A stretch of 42,486 nt of DNA from NCBI GenBank assembly GCA_022800525.1, contig JAAWQM010000023.1, positions 1 through 42,486 on the forward strand, in the 5' to 3' direction. This DNA is from Oscillospiraceae bacterium (lineage in GTDB: Bacteria > Bacillota > Clostridia > Oscillospirales > Oscillospiraceae). The position numbers were made by a program, and so were the translations under genes. Below are positions 22,658-31,309 of this stretch, piece after piece. Every line of letters begins with the position of its first letter. Within the stretch, counting starts at the first letter, position 1. A model generated the notes under the pieces. The model saw only the letters and a program-made list of their open reading frames with translations, was not told the origin of the DNA and ran no database searches.

Positions 22658-24076
22658 TCAGGTGTTGTCCTTGTTGATGGGGTGACGGATGAGCAGGCGG
22701 CTCAGGTCCTTGGCGTTGAAGGGAACGATGGGATACAGATACCCCTTCCCCAGAATCGGCTTGGTGCTCAGCAGCAGCAGGAGCAGTCCAACGATGCCGG
22801 CGGCCAGCCCCCATACGTCCAGCAGCGCGGACAGGATCAGCAGCATCATCCTGGACAGCTTCATGGCGTACCCCAGCTCGAAGCTGGGCTGGGCGAAGTT
22901 GGCGATGGCGACGAAGGCCATATACACCAGCACCTCCGGCACCAGCCATCTGGCCTGCACCGCGAAGTCCCCAAGAATCAGCGCGCCCAGCATACTGAAG
23001 GAATTGCTCAGCGCGTCGGGCGTATTGAGGCTGGCCAGCTTCAGCAGGTCCACCACAAAGTCCAGCAGCAGCAATTGCAGCAGCAGCGGCACGCTCCCCG
23101 GCTCCTCGGGAACGATGAAGGCCATGGCCTCCGGGACCCGGCTGGGGTCCTTCACCAGCAGATACCAGACCGGCGTGATGAACAGCGCCAGCATCATCAC
23201 AATCACCCGCAGCCAGCGGAGATAGGTGCCCACCAGCGGCGGGAAATAGTAATCGTTGGCCTCCTCCATGAAGTGGAAGAAGGAGGTGGGCATCAGCATC
23301 ACCGACGGGGAGTTGTCAATGAGCAGGACGATGTGCCCCTCCATGATGCAGGCGGTGGCGGTATCGGGCCGCTCGGTGTAGCGGACCTTGGGGAAGGGGT
23401 TGTACCACTGGGGCTTGACGATGGCCTCGGCGATGCTCTCCTGGCTCATGGCGATGGAGCCCACGTCGATGGCATCCAGCTTCTGCCGCAGCTTCTCCAG
23501 GTCCCCCTGGCCGGCCTGGTTGTCCATATAGGCAATGACCACATCGGTCTGGCTGCGCCCGCCCACCTTGTGGTTCTCCAGGGTGAGATGGGGGTCCCGG
23601 ATGCGGCGGCGGAGGAGGGCGGTATTCTGAACCAGGGTCTCGGTGAAGCCGTCGTGGCTGCCCCGGAGAACCTTGCCGTCGCTGGGCTCCTCCACGCTGC
23701 GGCCAGGGAATTTTTTTGCGTCGATCATGGCGCAGTAGTCGAAGCCCTCCAGCAGGAGGATGGTCTTGCCGATGAAGGCTCCGGTGAGGATCTTGCCGAC
23801 GTTGTTCTCGCAGTCCACCTCGCAGAAGGTGACGCAGTGGTCGATGAATTCCTGCATGTTTTTCGCCCCCTGGCCCAGGGCCGCGCCCTGCCCCAGCAGG
23901 AAGGAGGTGATGCGTTCAATCACGCCGTCATCACCATAGCCGTCGATGACGTACAGCCGGCCCCTCCACTGGCCGATATACAGGTCACGGCTGATGACGT
24001 CGTAATTGCGGCCCACCCCCAGCAGGGTGTCCAGCGTCTTCTGATTTTCGCTGAGCTGGGTCGATAGTTGTTCCAT
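22658..24076 (-). CDS. spoVAF: SpoVAF-like GerA-family spore germination protein
   Basis: The 472-residue protein has the GerA/SpoVAF plan: a soluble N-terminal half (about 1-245) and a membrane half with about four to six helices. The block WYNPFPKVRYTERPDTA and MEGHIVLLIDNSPSVMLMP are hallmarks of SpoVAF. In Bacillus this protein sits in the spore inner membrane and speeds germination. Unlike the Bacillus spoVA operon, no spoVA gene lies nearby. The weak minus-strand -10-like GATACTA in the 5' flank may be a forespore sigma-G element. The ATG at 24076 follows GGAGGGAACAAC. Confidence 0.88.
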   Translation of the reverse strand: MEQLSTQLSENQKTLDTLLGVGRNYDVISRDLYIGQWRGRLYVIDGYGDDGVIERITSFLLGQGAALGQGAKNMQEFIDHCVTFCEVDCENNVGKILTGAFIGKTILLLEGFDYCAMIDAKKFPGRSVEEPSDGKVLRGSHDGFTETLVQNTALLRRRIRDPHLTLENHKVGGRSQTDVVIAYMDNQAGQGDLEKLRQKLDAIDVGSIAMSQESIAEAIVKPQWYNPFPKVRYTERPDTATACIMEGHIVLLIDNSPSVMLMPTSFFHFMEEANDYYFPPLVGTYLRWLRVIVMMLALFITPVWYLLVKDPSRVPEAMAFIVPEEPGSVPLLLQLLLLDFVVDLLKLASLNTPDALSNSFSMLGALILGDFAVQARWLVPEVLVYMAFVAIANFAQPSFELGYAMKLSRMMLLILSALLDVWGLAAGIVGLLLLLLSTKPILGKGYLYPIVPFNAKDLSRLLIRHPINKDNT

Positions 24077-24285
24077 GTTGTTCCCTCCGCAGATGGATTT
24101 GCTTTTCCGGTAGTATCTGCGGGCATCCCGATTTTATTACTTTCGAAATATTATTTCCGAATATAAAATCCTGAAATGATGCCCGCCGTCCTGGGCGAAA
24201 TCAATTTTTACGGCAAGGAGCGATTCTTTTGTCTTAAAATCTGCAAAACACAACGTTGATTTCCGTGCGCCATAGAAAGAAGCCC

Positions 24286-24315
24286 TTTACTTTTCCTGTG
24301 GACATCTGTTATGAT
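24286..24315 (+). promoter_or_regulatory. Candidate promoter of the 24374 gene
   Basis: TTTACT (24286-24291) and TATGAT (24310-24315), with an 18-base spacer, 59 bases before the ATG. Confidence 0.5.
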
Positions 24316-24373
24316 AAGCTCACAGAGGAACCAGAGACCCCATTTGCACCCGGACGCATGAGGAGGAACAACA

Positions 24374-25096
24374 ATGGCAAGCGAGTATCTGAAGCAAAAG
24401 TATAAGGATGTCAAGCCCGACACGCCCAGGGAGATGACGGAGGCGGAGCGGCGGAAGAATTGGTGGTACTACCATAAATGGCACGTAGTGGCGGCGGTGG
24501 TCGCGGCGCTGGCTGCGGCGGATCTGGTCTGGAGCATGCTGGGGCGGGGCACGCCCCAGCCGGACTACCAGATCGCCTATGTGGGAGAGGGCAGCCTGCC
24601 CGGCGACACAGCCGCCGCTATTGAGGCCGGCTTCGCCAGCCTGGGCGAGGATCTGAATGGCGACGGGCAGGTTCTGGTGAAGCTGCGGCAGTACGTCTCC
24701 AACCCCGAAGGCGACCCTGATATGTTCGTCGCCGCCAGCGTACAGCTGATGTCGGACATCATGGAGCAGGAGAGCTTCTTCTTCCTCCTGGAGGACCCGG
24801 AGCAGTTCCAGGAGAACTACCACACCCTCAGCCGCCTGGACGGCTCCCTGCCGGAGGAGGACGACTGCTCGGTGGAGGACTCCGTTCTGGCCTGGGAGCA
24901 GTGCCCGGCGCTGGCGGGGATGGAGCTGGGGGATTACTCCTACGATCTCTTCGGCGGAACCATCTCCGGCAGCAGCCAGGAGCTGATGTCCCGGCTGTAT
25001 ATTGGCCGCCGGGGGTTCTGGACGGAGGAGGACGCCGCCCTTCAGGCGGGATACGCCGCACTGTGGGAAAAAGTGACGGCAGGCGCGGCGTCATAA
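24374..25096 (+). CDS. Membrane-anchored protein of unknown function
   Basis: The 240-residue protein has a basic cytoplasmic N-terminus with TEAERRKNWWYYHKWHV, then one membrane helix (about 38-58, VVAAVVAALAAADLVWSML), then an external domain of about 180 residues rich in acidic residues. The RRKNWWYYHKWH motif recurs in many Clostridial hypothetical proteins. I cannot give a role. AGGAGGAA precedes the ATG. It has its own promoter candidate and converges on the 85-residue membrane protein, sharing a terminator. Confidence 0.8.
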   Translation: MASEYLKQKYKDVKPDTPREMTEAERRKNWWYYHKWHVVAAVVAALAAADLVWSMLGRGTPQPDYQIAYVGEGSLPGDTAAAIEAGFASLGEDLNGDGQVLVKLRQYVSNPEGDPDMFVAASVQLMSDIMEQESFFFLLEDPEQFQENYHTLSRLDGSLPEEDDCSVEDSVLAWEQCPALAGMELGDYSYDLFGGTISGSSQELMSRLYIGRRGFWTEEDAALQAGYAALWEKVTAGAAS

Positions 25097-25102
25097 AAAG
25101 AC

Positions 25103-25138
25103 CCCCTCCAGGGCTCCCGGCCCTGGAGGGGATCTTTT
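25103..25138. terminator. Bidirectional terminator
   Basis: A 12-pair stem, CCCCTCCAGGGC (25103-25114) with GCCCTGGAGGGG (25120-25131), has AAAAAG on one side and TTTT on the other. It serves both converging genes. Confidence 0.88.
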
Positions 25139-25148
25139 GGGACGGACG

Positions 25149-25406
25149 CTATTCCTCCGGCGCGTCCACGCTGTCAACGTTGTCCTGATCCGCCGGCTGC
25201 ACGTCCTCCGCCGGTTCCTTCTCCGGCAGGTTCAGCTCGAACCCGCGCCAATGCAGGAAACCGCTTCCCATAAAGAGAACGAATCCGAGGCAGTACAGGA
25301 TAATGGGAATCAGCTTTGATTTATCCTTCTTGTGGACCATGAGGATGAGGAAGATTGCAAGGATACTCAGAACAAATCCGACTCCGCCGGTAATGTAAAG
25401 CAGCAT
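25149..25406 (-). CDS. Small two-helix membrane protein
   Basis: The 85-residue protein has two membrane helices (about 2-24 and 31-51) joined by a short basic loop HKKDKSK, then an acidic tail EKEPAEDVQPADQDNVDSVD. AGGAG is well placed before the ATG at 25406, and a consensus promoter is present. No family recognised. Confidence 0.75.
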   Translation of the reverse strand: MLLYITGGVGFVLSILAIFLILMVHKKDKSKLIPIILYCLGFVLFMGSGFLHWRGFELNLPEKEPAEDVQPADQDNVDSVDAPEE

Positions 25407-25459
25407 TTTGATACTCTCCTTTATTCTGGCCCGACCTGCTTGAGCCGAGATACGATACC

Positions 25460-25488
25460 AGTATAGAAAATATTGTTCCGGATGTCAA
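25460..25488 (-). promoter_or_regulatory. Promoter of the small membrane protein gene
   Basis: On the minus strand, TTGACA (25483-25488), a 17-base spacer and TATACT (25460-25465). Confidence 0.85.
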
Positions 25489-25638
25489 CAGAATTTTAGC
25501 TGATCGGGCGAGGCGGAAATCAATTTTGCGCTTTGCAGATGCCGGGGATACACCGCGTAACGGCGGCGCACACTGCGCGCCCCTGCAAGTCCCCCGCAAG
25601 GCTTGCGCCGTGAAAAGCGGTTTCCCTGACCATGCCGC

Positions 25639-26202
25639 CTACAGCATCCCCAGATGCTCCAGAAGAATCTTCAGCCCGATAAGGCACAGAATGACCCCGC
25701 CTGCCAGGGCGGCCTTGTCCTTCAACTTGCCGCCGAACCGTCGCCCAGTCCACACCCCCACCAGGGAGATCATAAATGTCGTACATCCGATCAGCGCCGC
25801 CGCCGGGAGGATGGACACCTGCAAAAACGCAAATGTGACACCCACCGCCAGGGCGTCAATGCTGGTGGCTACCGCCAGCACGAACAGTTCCTTCAGATCG
25901 AAGCCCGCCTTGCAGGCATCCTCTCCGCCGTGAAGTGCATCCCAGATCATCTTTCCGCCAATCCAGCCCAGCAGCAGAAAGGCGATCCAGTGGTCGACGC
26001 TGACGATATACTGCTCAAACTGCTTTCCCAGCGCCCAGCCCGCCAGGGGCATCAGCGCCTGGAAGCCGCCGAAGAACAGCGCAGTCACCGCCGCCTGCTT
26101 CCATCGCGTTTTGGGCATGGTCAGCCCCTTGCACACGGACACCGCGAAGGCATCCATACTCAGCCCTACGCCAATGAGGAATAACTCTGCGACTCCCATC
26201 AT
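25639..26202 (-). CDS. mntP: Manganese efflux pump MntP
   Basis: The 187-residue protein exports Mn2+. It has six membrane helices in two inverted halves, with the paired signatures GLSMDAFAVSV (near residue 15) and ATSIDALAVGVTFA (second half), whose aspartates bind metal. I use ATG at 26202 with AAGGAG upstream; the frame reads on into the leader RNA, which is a riboswitch. Upstream are a yybP-ykoY riboswitch and terminator, as expected for this family, so expression should rise with manganese. Confidence 0.95.
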   Translation of the reverse strand: MMGVAELFLIGVGLSMDAFAVSVCKGLTMPKTRWKQAAVTALFFGGFQALMPLAGWALGKQFEQYIVSVDHWIAFLLLGWIGGKMIWDALHGGEDACKAGFDLKELFVLAVATSIDALAVGVTFAFLQVSILPAAALIGCTTFMISLVGVWTGRRFGGKLKDKAALAGGVILCLIGLKILLEHLGML

Positions 26203-26270
26203 GTTCTCCTTTTCTCCTGTTTGATTTTTCAGCCACATCCTGCTTCCAACCCATTTTACCGGACAGGAAA

Positions 26271-26300
26271 GAAAAAAGCCAGACGCCGCCGCGCCTGGCT
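26271..26300 (-). terminator. Terminator in the mntP leader
   Basis: On the minus strand AGCCAGGCGCGG...GTCTGGCT is followed by six T. It lies between the aptamer and mntP and is probably the switch that manganese binding prevents from forming. Confidence 0.85.
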
Positions 26301-26333
26301 CGATCATCTCTCCCCATGCACAGCCAACGCCAT

Positions 26334-26425
26334 ACATGAGTCTCGTTTATTAAGGCAGGCCAGATCCCAAAGGACCAGCATGTTGACCTGCCGCAGGAAA
26401 CCCTGCCACTACTCCCTCATGGTAC
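26334..26425 (-). ncRNA. yybP-ykoY manganese riboswitch
   Basis: The mntP leader contains GGGAGTAG, a paired GGCAGGGTTTCCTGC stem, GTCAACATGCTGGTCC and the closing ACGAGACTCATG, in the order of the yybP-ykoY aptamer. This class senses Mn2+ and controls MntP-type exporters. Aptamer, intrinsic terminator (26271-26300) and gene are spaced as usual for a transcriptional ON switch. I identified it by motif only, without a covariance search. Confidence 0.85.
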
Positions 26426-26437
26426 TTTATTGAATAT

Positions 26438-26466
26438 ATTGTATCATATCCGGGTCCGGTTGTCAA
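26438..26466 (-). promoter_or_regulatory. mntP promoter
   Basis: On the minus strand, TTGACA (26461-26466), a 17-base spacer and TACAAT (26438-26443), just upstream of the riboswitch. Confidence 0.88.
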
Positions 26467-26584
26467 GTATGCTGGCCAGGGTACCACGGAAATCAATTTT
26501 GTGTGAAAATATTCAAAGCCTATTGCTCTGATGGAAAAGGCTCTTTTTAGAAGTCTCAACGGGGATGATTTTAAGAAGAAATAG

Positions 26585-26752
26585 CTAAAACTGAAAACCT
26601 CGCCGTGGCACAATTTGAATAAAAGAATTGGTATACCAGCTATCCATCAGGACATAGGCGCCCGTTTTATCCGGAAGAGAGCGAATGATATCCAGGGTCA
26701 TGTCGATCTTCGGACCACGTTCCGGGCAGCAGCGTTTCAGGGAATAGCACAG
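26585..26752 (-). pseudogene. Transposase remnant (IS4/DDE type)
   Basis: The minus strand encodes 55 codons ending in a stop, including RSLPDKTGAYVLMDSWYTNS, the second DDE strand typical of IS4-like transposases. Nothing before or after it continues the gene, and no terminal repeats are visible. It is a small relic in the 657-base gap between mntP and the DUF1848 gene. Confidence 0.7.
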
Positions 26753-26859
26753 CTTTGTCATTTTTCAGATTTGCTCATTTATAGGACATTACTTTACTTC
26801 CATCGCGAATAATGCTATTTTTTATATTCCAAAATTTTTACAATAAGGAGCGCCAGCTT

Positions 26860-27789
26860 ATGATTCTCAGCGCCAGCCGCCGGACGGACATCCCCTCCTT
26901 CTATGGAGAGTGGTTCGTAAACCGCCTGCGGGACGGGTACGTCCTGATTCCCAATCCATATAATCCCCGCCGCCTCTCCCGGCTGCGCCTTTCGCCGGAG
27001 ACAGTGGACCTTATCGTATTCTGGAGCAAAAATCCCGCACCGATGCTGCCCTGGCTGGACGCGGTATCTGACCTGGGATACCCCTTCTATTTTCAATACA
27101 CGCTGACGCCCTATGGGCGGGACTGGGAGCCCGGCCTGCCGGAGGTTGCCCAGCGGCTGGACACGCTGCTCACGCTGTCCCGGCGGCTGGGACAGAAGAG
27201 GGTCGTGTGGCGGTATGATCCTATTATCATTGAGGAGCGATTCTCTCCGGCGTACCACGCGGAGCAGTTCCGGCGGCTGTGCCACCGTCTGGAGGGCGCG
27301 GTGGATACCTGCGTCATCAGCTTCGCGGACCGCTACGCCCACAACAGGGCCGTCGTTCCCGCCATGTCGGTGGATAACATGCGCACAACCGTCCGGGCTT
27401 TTTCCGAGATCGCCGCCCAGCGTCACATCCGCCTGACCGCCTGCTGCGAGGAGGACTGGCTGGCGGACTGCGGGGCCGAAAAGAGCGCCTGCATCGATCC
27501 GCGCCGGGTGGAAGCCATCCTGGGCTGCCCTGTCAGCGGGAAGAAAGACTCCGGCCAGCGGCCGGGCTGCGGGTGTATGGAGAGTGTGGACATCGGAATG
27601 TACGGCACATGCTTGAATGGCTGCCGCTACTGCTACGCCACCAAAAGTCCCGCCGCCGCCCGGCGGAACCGGGAGCGGCATGACCCGGCCTCGCCGCTGC
27701 TGGCCGGCTGGCTCCAGGGGGACGAGACCGTCACGGAGCGCCAGGCGGCCTCCTGTCGGAACCAACAGCTCAGCCTGCTGGACAGCTGA
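26860..27789 (+). CDS. DUF1848 family protein
   Basis: The 309-residue protein opens MILSASRRTDIPSFYGEWF and contains FWSKNPAP, the family hallmark. Its C-terminal GTCLNGCRYCYAT (CxxxCxxC) looks like an iron-sulphur cluster site of the radical SAM type, supported by CGC just before. The reaction is not established. The ATG at 26860 has AAGGAG 9 bases before; the in-frame extension to 26812 has no site. It stands alone. Confidence 0.9.
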   Translation: MILSASRRTDIPSFYGEWFVNRLRDGYVLIPNPYNPRRLSRLRLSPETVDLIVFWSKNPAPMLPWLDAVSDLGYPFYFQYTLTPYGRDWEPGLPEVAQRLDTLLTLSRRLGQKRVVWRYDPIIIEERFSPAYHAEQFRRLCHRLEGAVDTCVISFADRYAHNRAVVPAMSVDNMRTTVRAFSEIAAQRHIRLTACCEEDWLADCGAEKSACIDPRRVEAILGCPVSGKKDSGQRPGCGCMESVDIGMYGTCLNGCRYCYATKSPAAARRNRERHDPASPLLAGWLQGDETVTERQAASCRNQQLSLLDS

Positions 27790-27852
27790 GCGGAGGATTT
27801 GCAATGTGCCCCCGCGCATATATGAACTTTTCCTGAATTCGCCGTTTCCCTC

Positions 27853-27881
27853 TTGACAAAAGTGTTCTATCGGAGTAGAAT
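27853..27881 (+). promoter_or_regulatory. Promoter of the BlaI-M56 operon
   Basis: TTGACA (27853-27858), a 17-base spacer and TAGAAT (27876-27881). The spacer and -10 overlap the first candidate operator. Confidence 0.85.
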
Positions 27882-27905
27882 ACAGCCATTCTATCGCGAT
27901 AGAAT
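27865..27905. promoter_or_regulatory. Paired BlaI-type operators
   Basis: Two similar dyads: TTCTATCGGAGTAGAA (27865-27880, imperfect, over the -10) and ATTCTATCGCGATAGAAT (27888-27905, perfect). They are 23 bases apart centre to centre, about two helical turns. BlaI and MecI repressors bind similar paired dyads over their own promoters. Confidence 0.8.
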
Positions 27906-27927
27906 GCAAGGTAAAGGAGCGACAGAC

Positions 27928-28287
27928 ATGGAGTACAAAATTTTCGACAGCGAGCTGAAGGTCCTGGAGATTCTCTGGGAGGGCGGGGAGCTGTCCGCCA
28001 AGGACGTGGCGGCCCAGGCGTCGGAGCAGGTGGGCTGGAGCAAGACCACCACCTACACCGTGCTGAAAAAGTGCGTGGAGAAGGGTCTGGTGGAGCGGAC
28101 GGAGCCGGGGTTCCGGTGCCGGGCGCTGGTGTCCAGGCAGGAGGCCCAGCGGCAGGAGACCCGGGGCCTCATCGACCGGATGTACGGCGGGTCCGCCGAC
28201 CGGCTGGTGGCGTCCCTGCTGGAGGGCAGAGCGCTCAGCGGCGACGAGGTCGCGCGGCTGCGGCGGCTGGTGGAGGAGCTGAGATGA
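27928..28287 (+). CDS. BlaI/MecI/CopY-family repressor
   Basis: The 119-residue winged-helix protein has the family features: FDSELKVLEILWEGGELSAK, TTTYTVLKKCVEKGLVERT, and a C-terminal dimerisation helix LVASLLEGRALSGDEVARL. It should bind the dyads upstream of its own gene. Its stop overlaps the M56 protease start as ATGA. In the BlaI-BlaR1 system the membrane protease triggers removal of the repressor. What this pair senses is unknown. Confidence 0.95.
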   Translation: MEYKIFDSELKVLEILWEGGELSAKDVAAQASEQVGWSKTTTYTVLKKCVEKGLVERTEPGFRCRALVSRQEAQRQETRGLIDRMYGGSADRLVASLLEGRALSGDEVARLRRLVEELR

Positions 28288-31205
28288 CGGCGGCGCTGAT
28301 GAGAGCGGCGGGGGAGGCGTCCCTGTCCGCCGCTGTCATGATTCTGGCGGTGCTGGCGCTGCGGCTGCGGTTCCAGAACCGGACGCCAAGGCTGGCGTTC
28401 TGCCTGCTGTGGGACCTTGTGCTGGTACGGCTGCTGGTGTGGGTAACGCTGCCCTCGCCGGTGAGCATCCAGCGGTGGCTGCCGGAGGTGGGCGCACAGT
28501 CCGCCGCCGTGCATCAGGGACAGGAGGTTGTCCGGGCGGTGGAGGGCGCGCTGGTGATACAGGGTACCCTGAACACGCAGGTGGACGGCATCACCTATCT
28601 GGCGGAGGATACCACATGGACCGGGCTGCCGTCTATGCCGTCTGTAGACTGGGGCGCGGTACTGAGCGGGGTGTGGCTGGCGGCTGCGCTGCTGCTGGCG
28701 GGCGGTTTCCTGTGGAGCCATCTGCGCAGCAGGAGGGTCTACGCCGCCTCGCTGCCCTGCCGGGACCGCTCCGTGCTGGACTGGCTGGCGGCCCACCCGC
28801 TGTACCGCCCTGTGCAGGCACGGGTCAGCGACCAGATTACCGCGCCGCTGACCTACGGCGTGCTGTACCCTGTAATCCTGTTACCCCGTGGGATGGACTG
28901 GGAGGACTGTGAGGCCCTCGCCTGCGTTCTGGCCCACGAACACACCCATATCCGGCGTTTCGACGCGCTGCGGAAGGTTTTCCTGGCCGCCGCGCTGTGC
29001 GTCCACTGGTTCAACCCCCTGGTCTGGGCCATGTACGTCCTGGCGAACCGGGACGTGGAGCTGGCCTGCGACGAGGCGGTGCTGCGCGGCGGGGCCGACC
29101 GGGAGCGGTACGCTCTGGCCCTGCTGAGCATGGAGGAGCGGCGGGGCCGCTGGAGTCCGTCCGGCAGCCATTTCAGCCGGAACGCCCTGGAAGAAAGGAT
29201 AAAGGCTATTATGAAACGGAAACACATTTCGATCACCGCCCTTACGGCGGTCCTGGTGGTCATGAGCATCACCACCACCGTGTTCGCCTCCGCCGCGCCG
29301 GAGGACGAATCCAAGAAGGCTTCCACGCAGGACAACGCTCCAGTGGCCGCCTATGTCACGCCCCTGGAGGAAGACGGCGTGATGATGATATCCAAGGGGC
29401 CGGACGGGGACAGGGAGTACTCCGTGGACGGCGGCAAGACCTGGATGAGCGAGGAACGCTATCAGGCCGAATACGGCAGCTGGGGCGATGACTGGCAGGT
29501 GGAGTGGTGGACCTATGAGGACTACAAGGCCTGGCTGGAGCAGGAGAAGAAGAATCTCCAGGAGATGATCGGCTCCAAGGGCTGGACGCCCTCCACCGGC
29601 TGGTTCACCTGGGACCAGGAGAAGGTGGACGAGACCATCGCCATGTACGAGGAGATACTGGAGGACATCAAGAACGGTGCGCTGCACTCCAGGACCATCA
29701 TCGACAAGGACGGCAATGAGGTGGAGGGGATGCTGGGGTCCGACGCCCCGCAGGCGGTTGCGACCGTCTTTGACGACAGCGCCATCGTCCGGGCCGAGTA
29801 CAAGGAGATCGACAAGGCCGCGCTGCTGGAGGAGCTGAAAGCCTTCGGCATCGGCGGGAACGAGAACCTGATGACCTATGACGGCAAGCTCATCCGCTGT
29901 TTCGTGGACGGCGCATCCGTGGGGGACAGATGCTACTCCATGCAGTACGTCTACACCAACCCGGACGGCGAGGTGGACGTCCACACCCTGCGCAGCGTGA
30001 TCCACAACCCGGACGGCTCCTATGACACCATGGGCGACCTGATCGGTCTGGCGGTCAGGGGCGATAAGGACTTCGACCCGGAGCTGATCGAGGCCGCAGC
30101 GTTCGACGGGAGCGTTCAGGCCGCCACGGACGGCGGCGCCGCGCCTGTCCAGAACCAGAATGGCGCCGCGCCCTCCACAGGTACGCAGGCAGCCATTGCT
30201 GAAGGGAACGGCGGCGGGAGAGGGAAGACCTTCAAGGAGATCTTTGCCCAGTACGAGGCTTACGGCCTGACCTACCAGCCCCGTGGGAGCGGTATGGGCG
30301 CGCTGTCCCTCAACGGCCAGCCAGTACGCTCCTTCGCGGACCTCAAGCCGGACGGCGGCACGTTCAGTTACGAGGACCCCTACGCCCAGGAGGGTCTGAC
30401 GGTCTGCACCGAGTATGATGAGAACGGTAAGCTGACCGGGCTGTCCGCAGAGGGCGGCGAGCTTGGCCGCCAGTCGCTGAACCTCCCCTGGCAGGACGCC
30501 ATAAGCAGCGGCAACGGCAGCTGGCGTTCCCCTGACCTGGCTGTTTCCACGTCCCAGAACGAGAGCATCCAGTACTGGTTCCGGAACGATACGAAGGAGG
30601 CGTGCAGGGTCTATCTCATGCAGCAAAACCCCGACGGGACGGTCAATACGGTCAGCTGGATGGAGGTAGAGGCGAACGGGGAGGACCAGGCGGTCTACTG
30701 CGCAGGCGAGAAAACCGGCAAGTACTACCTGATGGTCGAAGCCTACGTCTCCGGCGGGGACATCTCCGGAGAAGCCCGCGTGAAGCTGGTCTCCACGGCG
30801 GACTTCCGCACAGAGAAGCAGGACCTGGGCTTCCGGTATGCCGCACCTGTGCAGGGAACGGTGAGCGCAGGCTTCGGCGGGACCAACGGGCAGTTCCACT
30901 ACGGCGTTGACATCACGGCGGAGAGGGGCGCGGACGTGACCGCCTTCGCGGACGGCGTGGTCAGCGAGACCGGCTTCAGCGCGTCCCTGGGCAATTACGC
31001 CGTACTCACCCACGCGGGCGGCTACACCACCCTGTACGCCCACTGCGGCAGCGTCGCCGTGTCTGAGGGCGACAGCGTGACCATGGGACAGAAGATCGCC
31101 GAAGCGGGCGCTTCCGGCATGGCGGTGAGCCCCATGCTCCACTTCGAGCTGCGGGACGGGGAGACGTACCTGGACCCCGGCGCGTATCTGGAGTGGAACG
31201 TGTAA
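28284..31205 (+). CDS. M56 (BlaR1-like) membrane protease fused to an M23 LytM domain
   Basis: The 973-residue protein has an N-terminal BlaR1-type membrane protease with zinc motif HEHTH (218-222) and CDEAVLRG, then a further membrane helix at about 314-336. A long external region (about 340-850) follows, ending in an M23/LytM domain (about 840-973). BlaR1 carries a penicillin-binding sensor where this has an unknown region and a LytM domain. The LytM motifs HYGVD (His872, Asp876), YAHC (His920) and LHFEL (His953) are present, but the position of the first His of HxH is Met951, which suggests loss of hydrolase activity and a binding role. ATG at 28284 overlaps the repressor stop. Confidence 0.9.
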   Translation: MTAALMRAAGEASLSAAVMILAVLALRLRFQNRTPRLAFCLLWDLVLVRLLVWVTLPSPVSIQRWLPEVGAQSAAVHQGQEVVRAVEGALVIQGTLNTQVDGITYLAEDTTWTGLPSMPSVDWGAVLSGVWLAAALLLAGGFLWSHLRSRRVYAASLPCRDRSVLDWLAAHPLYRPVQARVSDQITAPLTYGVLYPVILLPRGMDWEDCEALACVLAHEHTHIRRFDALRKVFLAAALCVHWFNPLVWAMYVLANRDVELACDEAVLRGGADRERYALALLSMEERRGRWSPSGSHFSRNALEERIKAIMKRKHISITALTAVLVVMSITTTVFASAAPEDESKKASTQDNAPVAAYVTPLEEDGVMMISKGPDGDREYSVDGGKTWMSEERYQAEYGSWGDDWQVEWWTYEDYKAWLEQEKKNLQEMIGSKGWTPSTGWFTWDQEKVDETIAMYEEILEDIKNGALHSRTIIDKDGNEVEGMLGSDAPQAVATVFDDSAIVRAEYKEIDKAALLEELKAFGIGGNENLMTYDGKLIRCFVDGASVGDRCYSMQYVYTNPDGEVDVHTLRSVIHNPDGSYDTMGDLIGLAVRGDKDFDPELIEAAAFDGSVQAATDGGAAPVQNQNGAAPSTGTQAAIAEGNGGGRGKTFKEIFAQYEAYGLTYQPRGSGMGALSLNGQPVRSFADLKPDGGTFSYEDPYAQEGLTVCTEYDENGKLTGLSAEGGELGRQSLNLPWQDAISSGNGSWRSPDLAVSTSQNESIQYWFRNDTKEACRVYLMQQNPDGTVNTVSWMEVEANGEDQAVYCAGEKTGKYYLMVEAYVSGGDISGEARVKLVSTADFRTEKQDLGFRYAAPVQGTVSAGFGGTNGQFHYGVDITAERGADVTAFADGVVSETGFSASLGNYAVLTHAGGYTTLYAHCGSVAVSEGDSVTMGQKIAEAGASGMAVSPMLHFELRDGETYLDPGAYLEWNV

Positions 31206-31244
31206 GCATCTGCTGATTTTGCTGGTTTTTTCTGCGAAAAGCCC

Positions 31245-31273
31245 TTGCAATACAGGAAAATCCGTGGTATCCT
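31245..31273 (+). promoter_or_regulatory. Candidate promoter of the sugar kinase gene
   Basis: TTGCAA (31245-31250), a 17-base spacer and TATCCT (31268-31273), 37 bases before the ATG at 31310. Confidence 0.6.
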
Positions 31274-31309
31274 GAGTCCATCTATTTTTTGGGAAGGCGG
31301 GTGTGCTCT

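Noticed and set aside
26203-26337. N-terminal extension of MntP
   Set aside because: It translates the riboswitch and terminator; MntP proteins start at MxGVAELFLIG.
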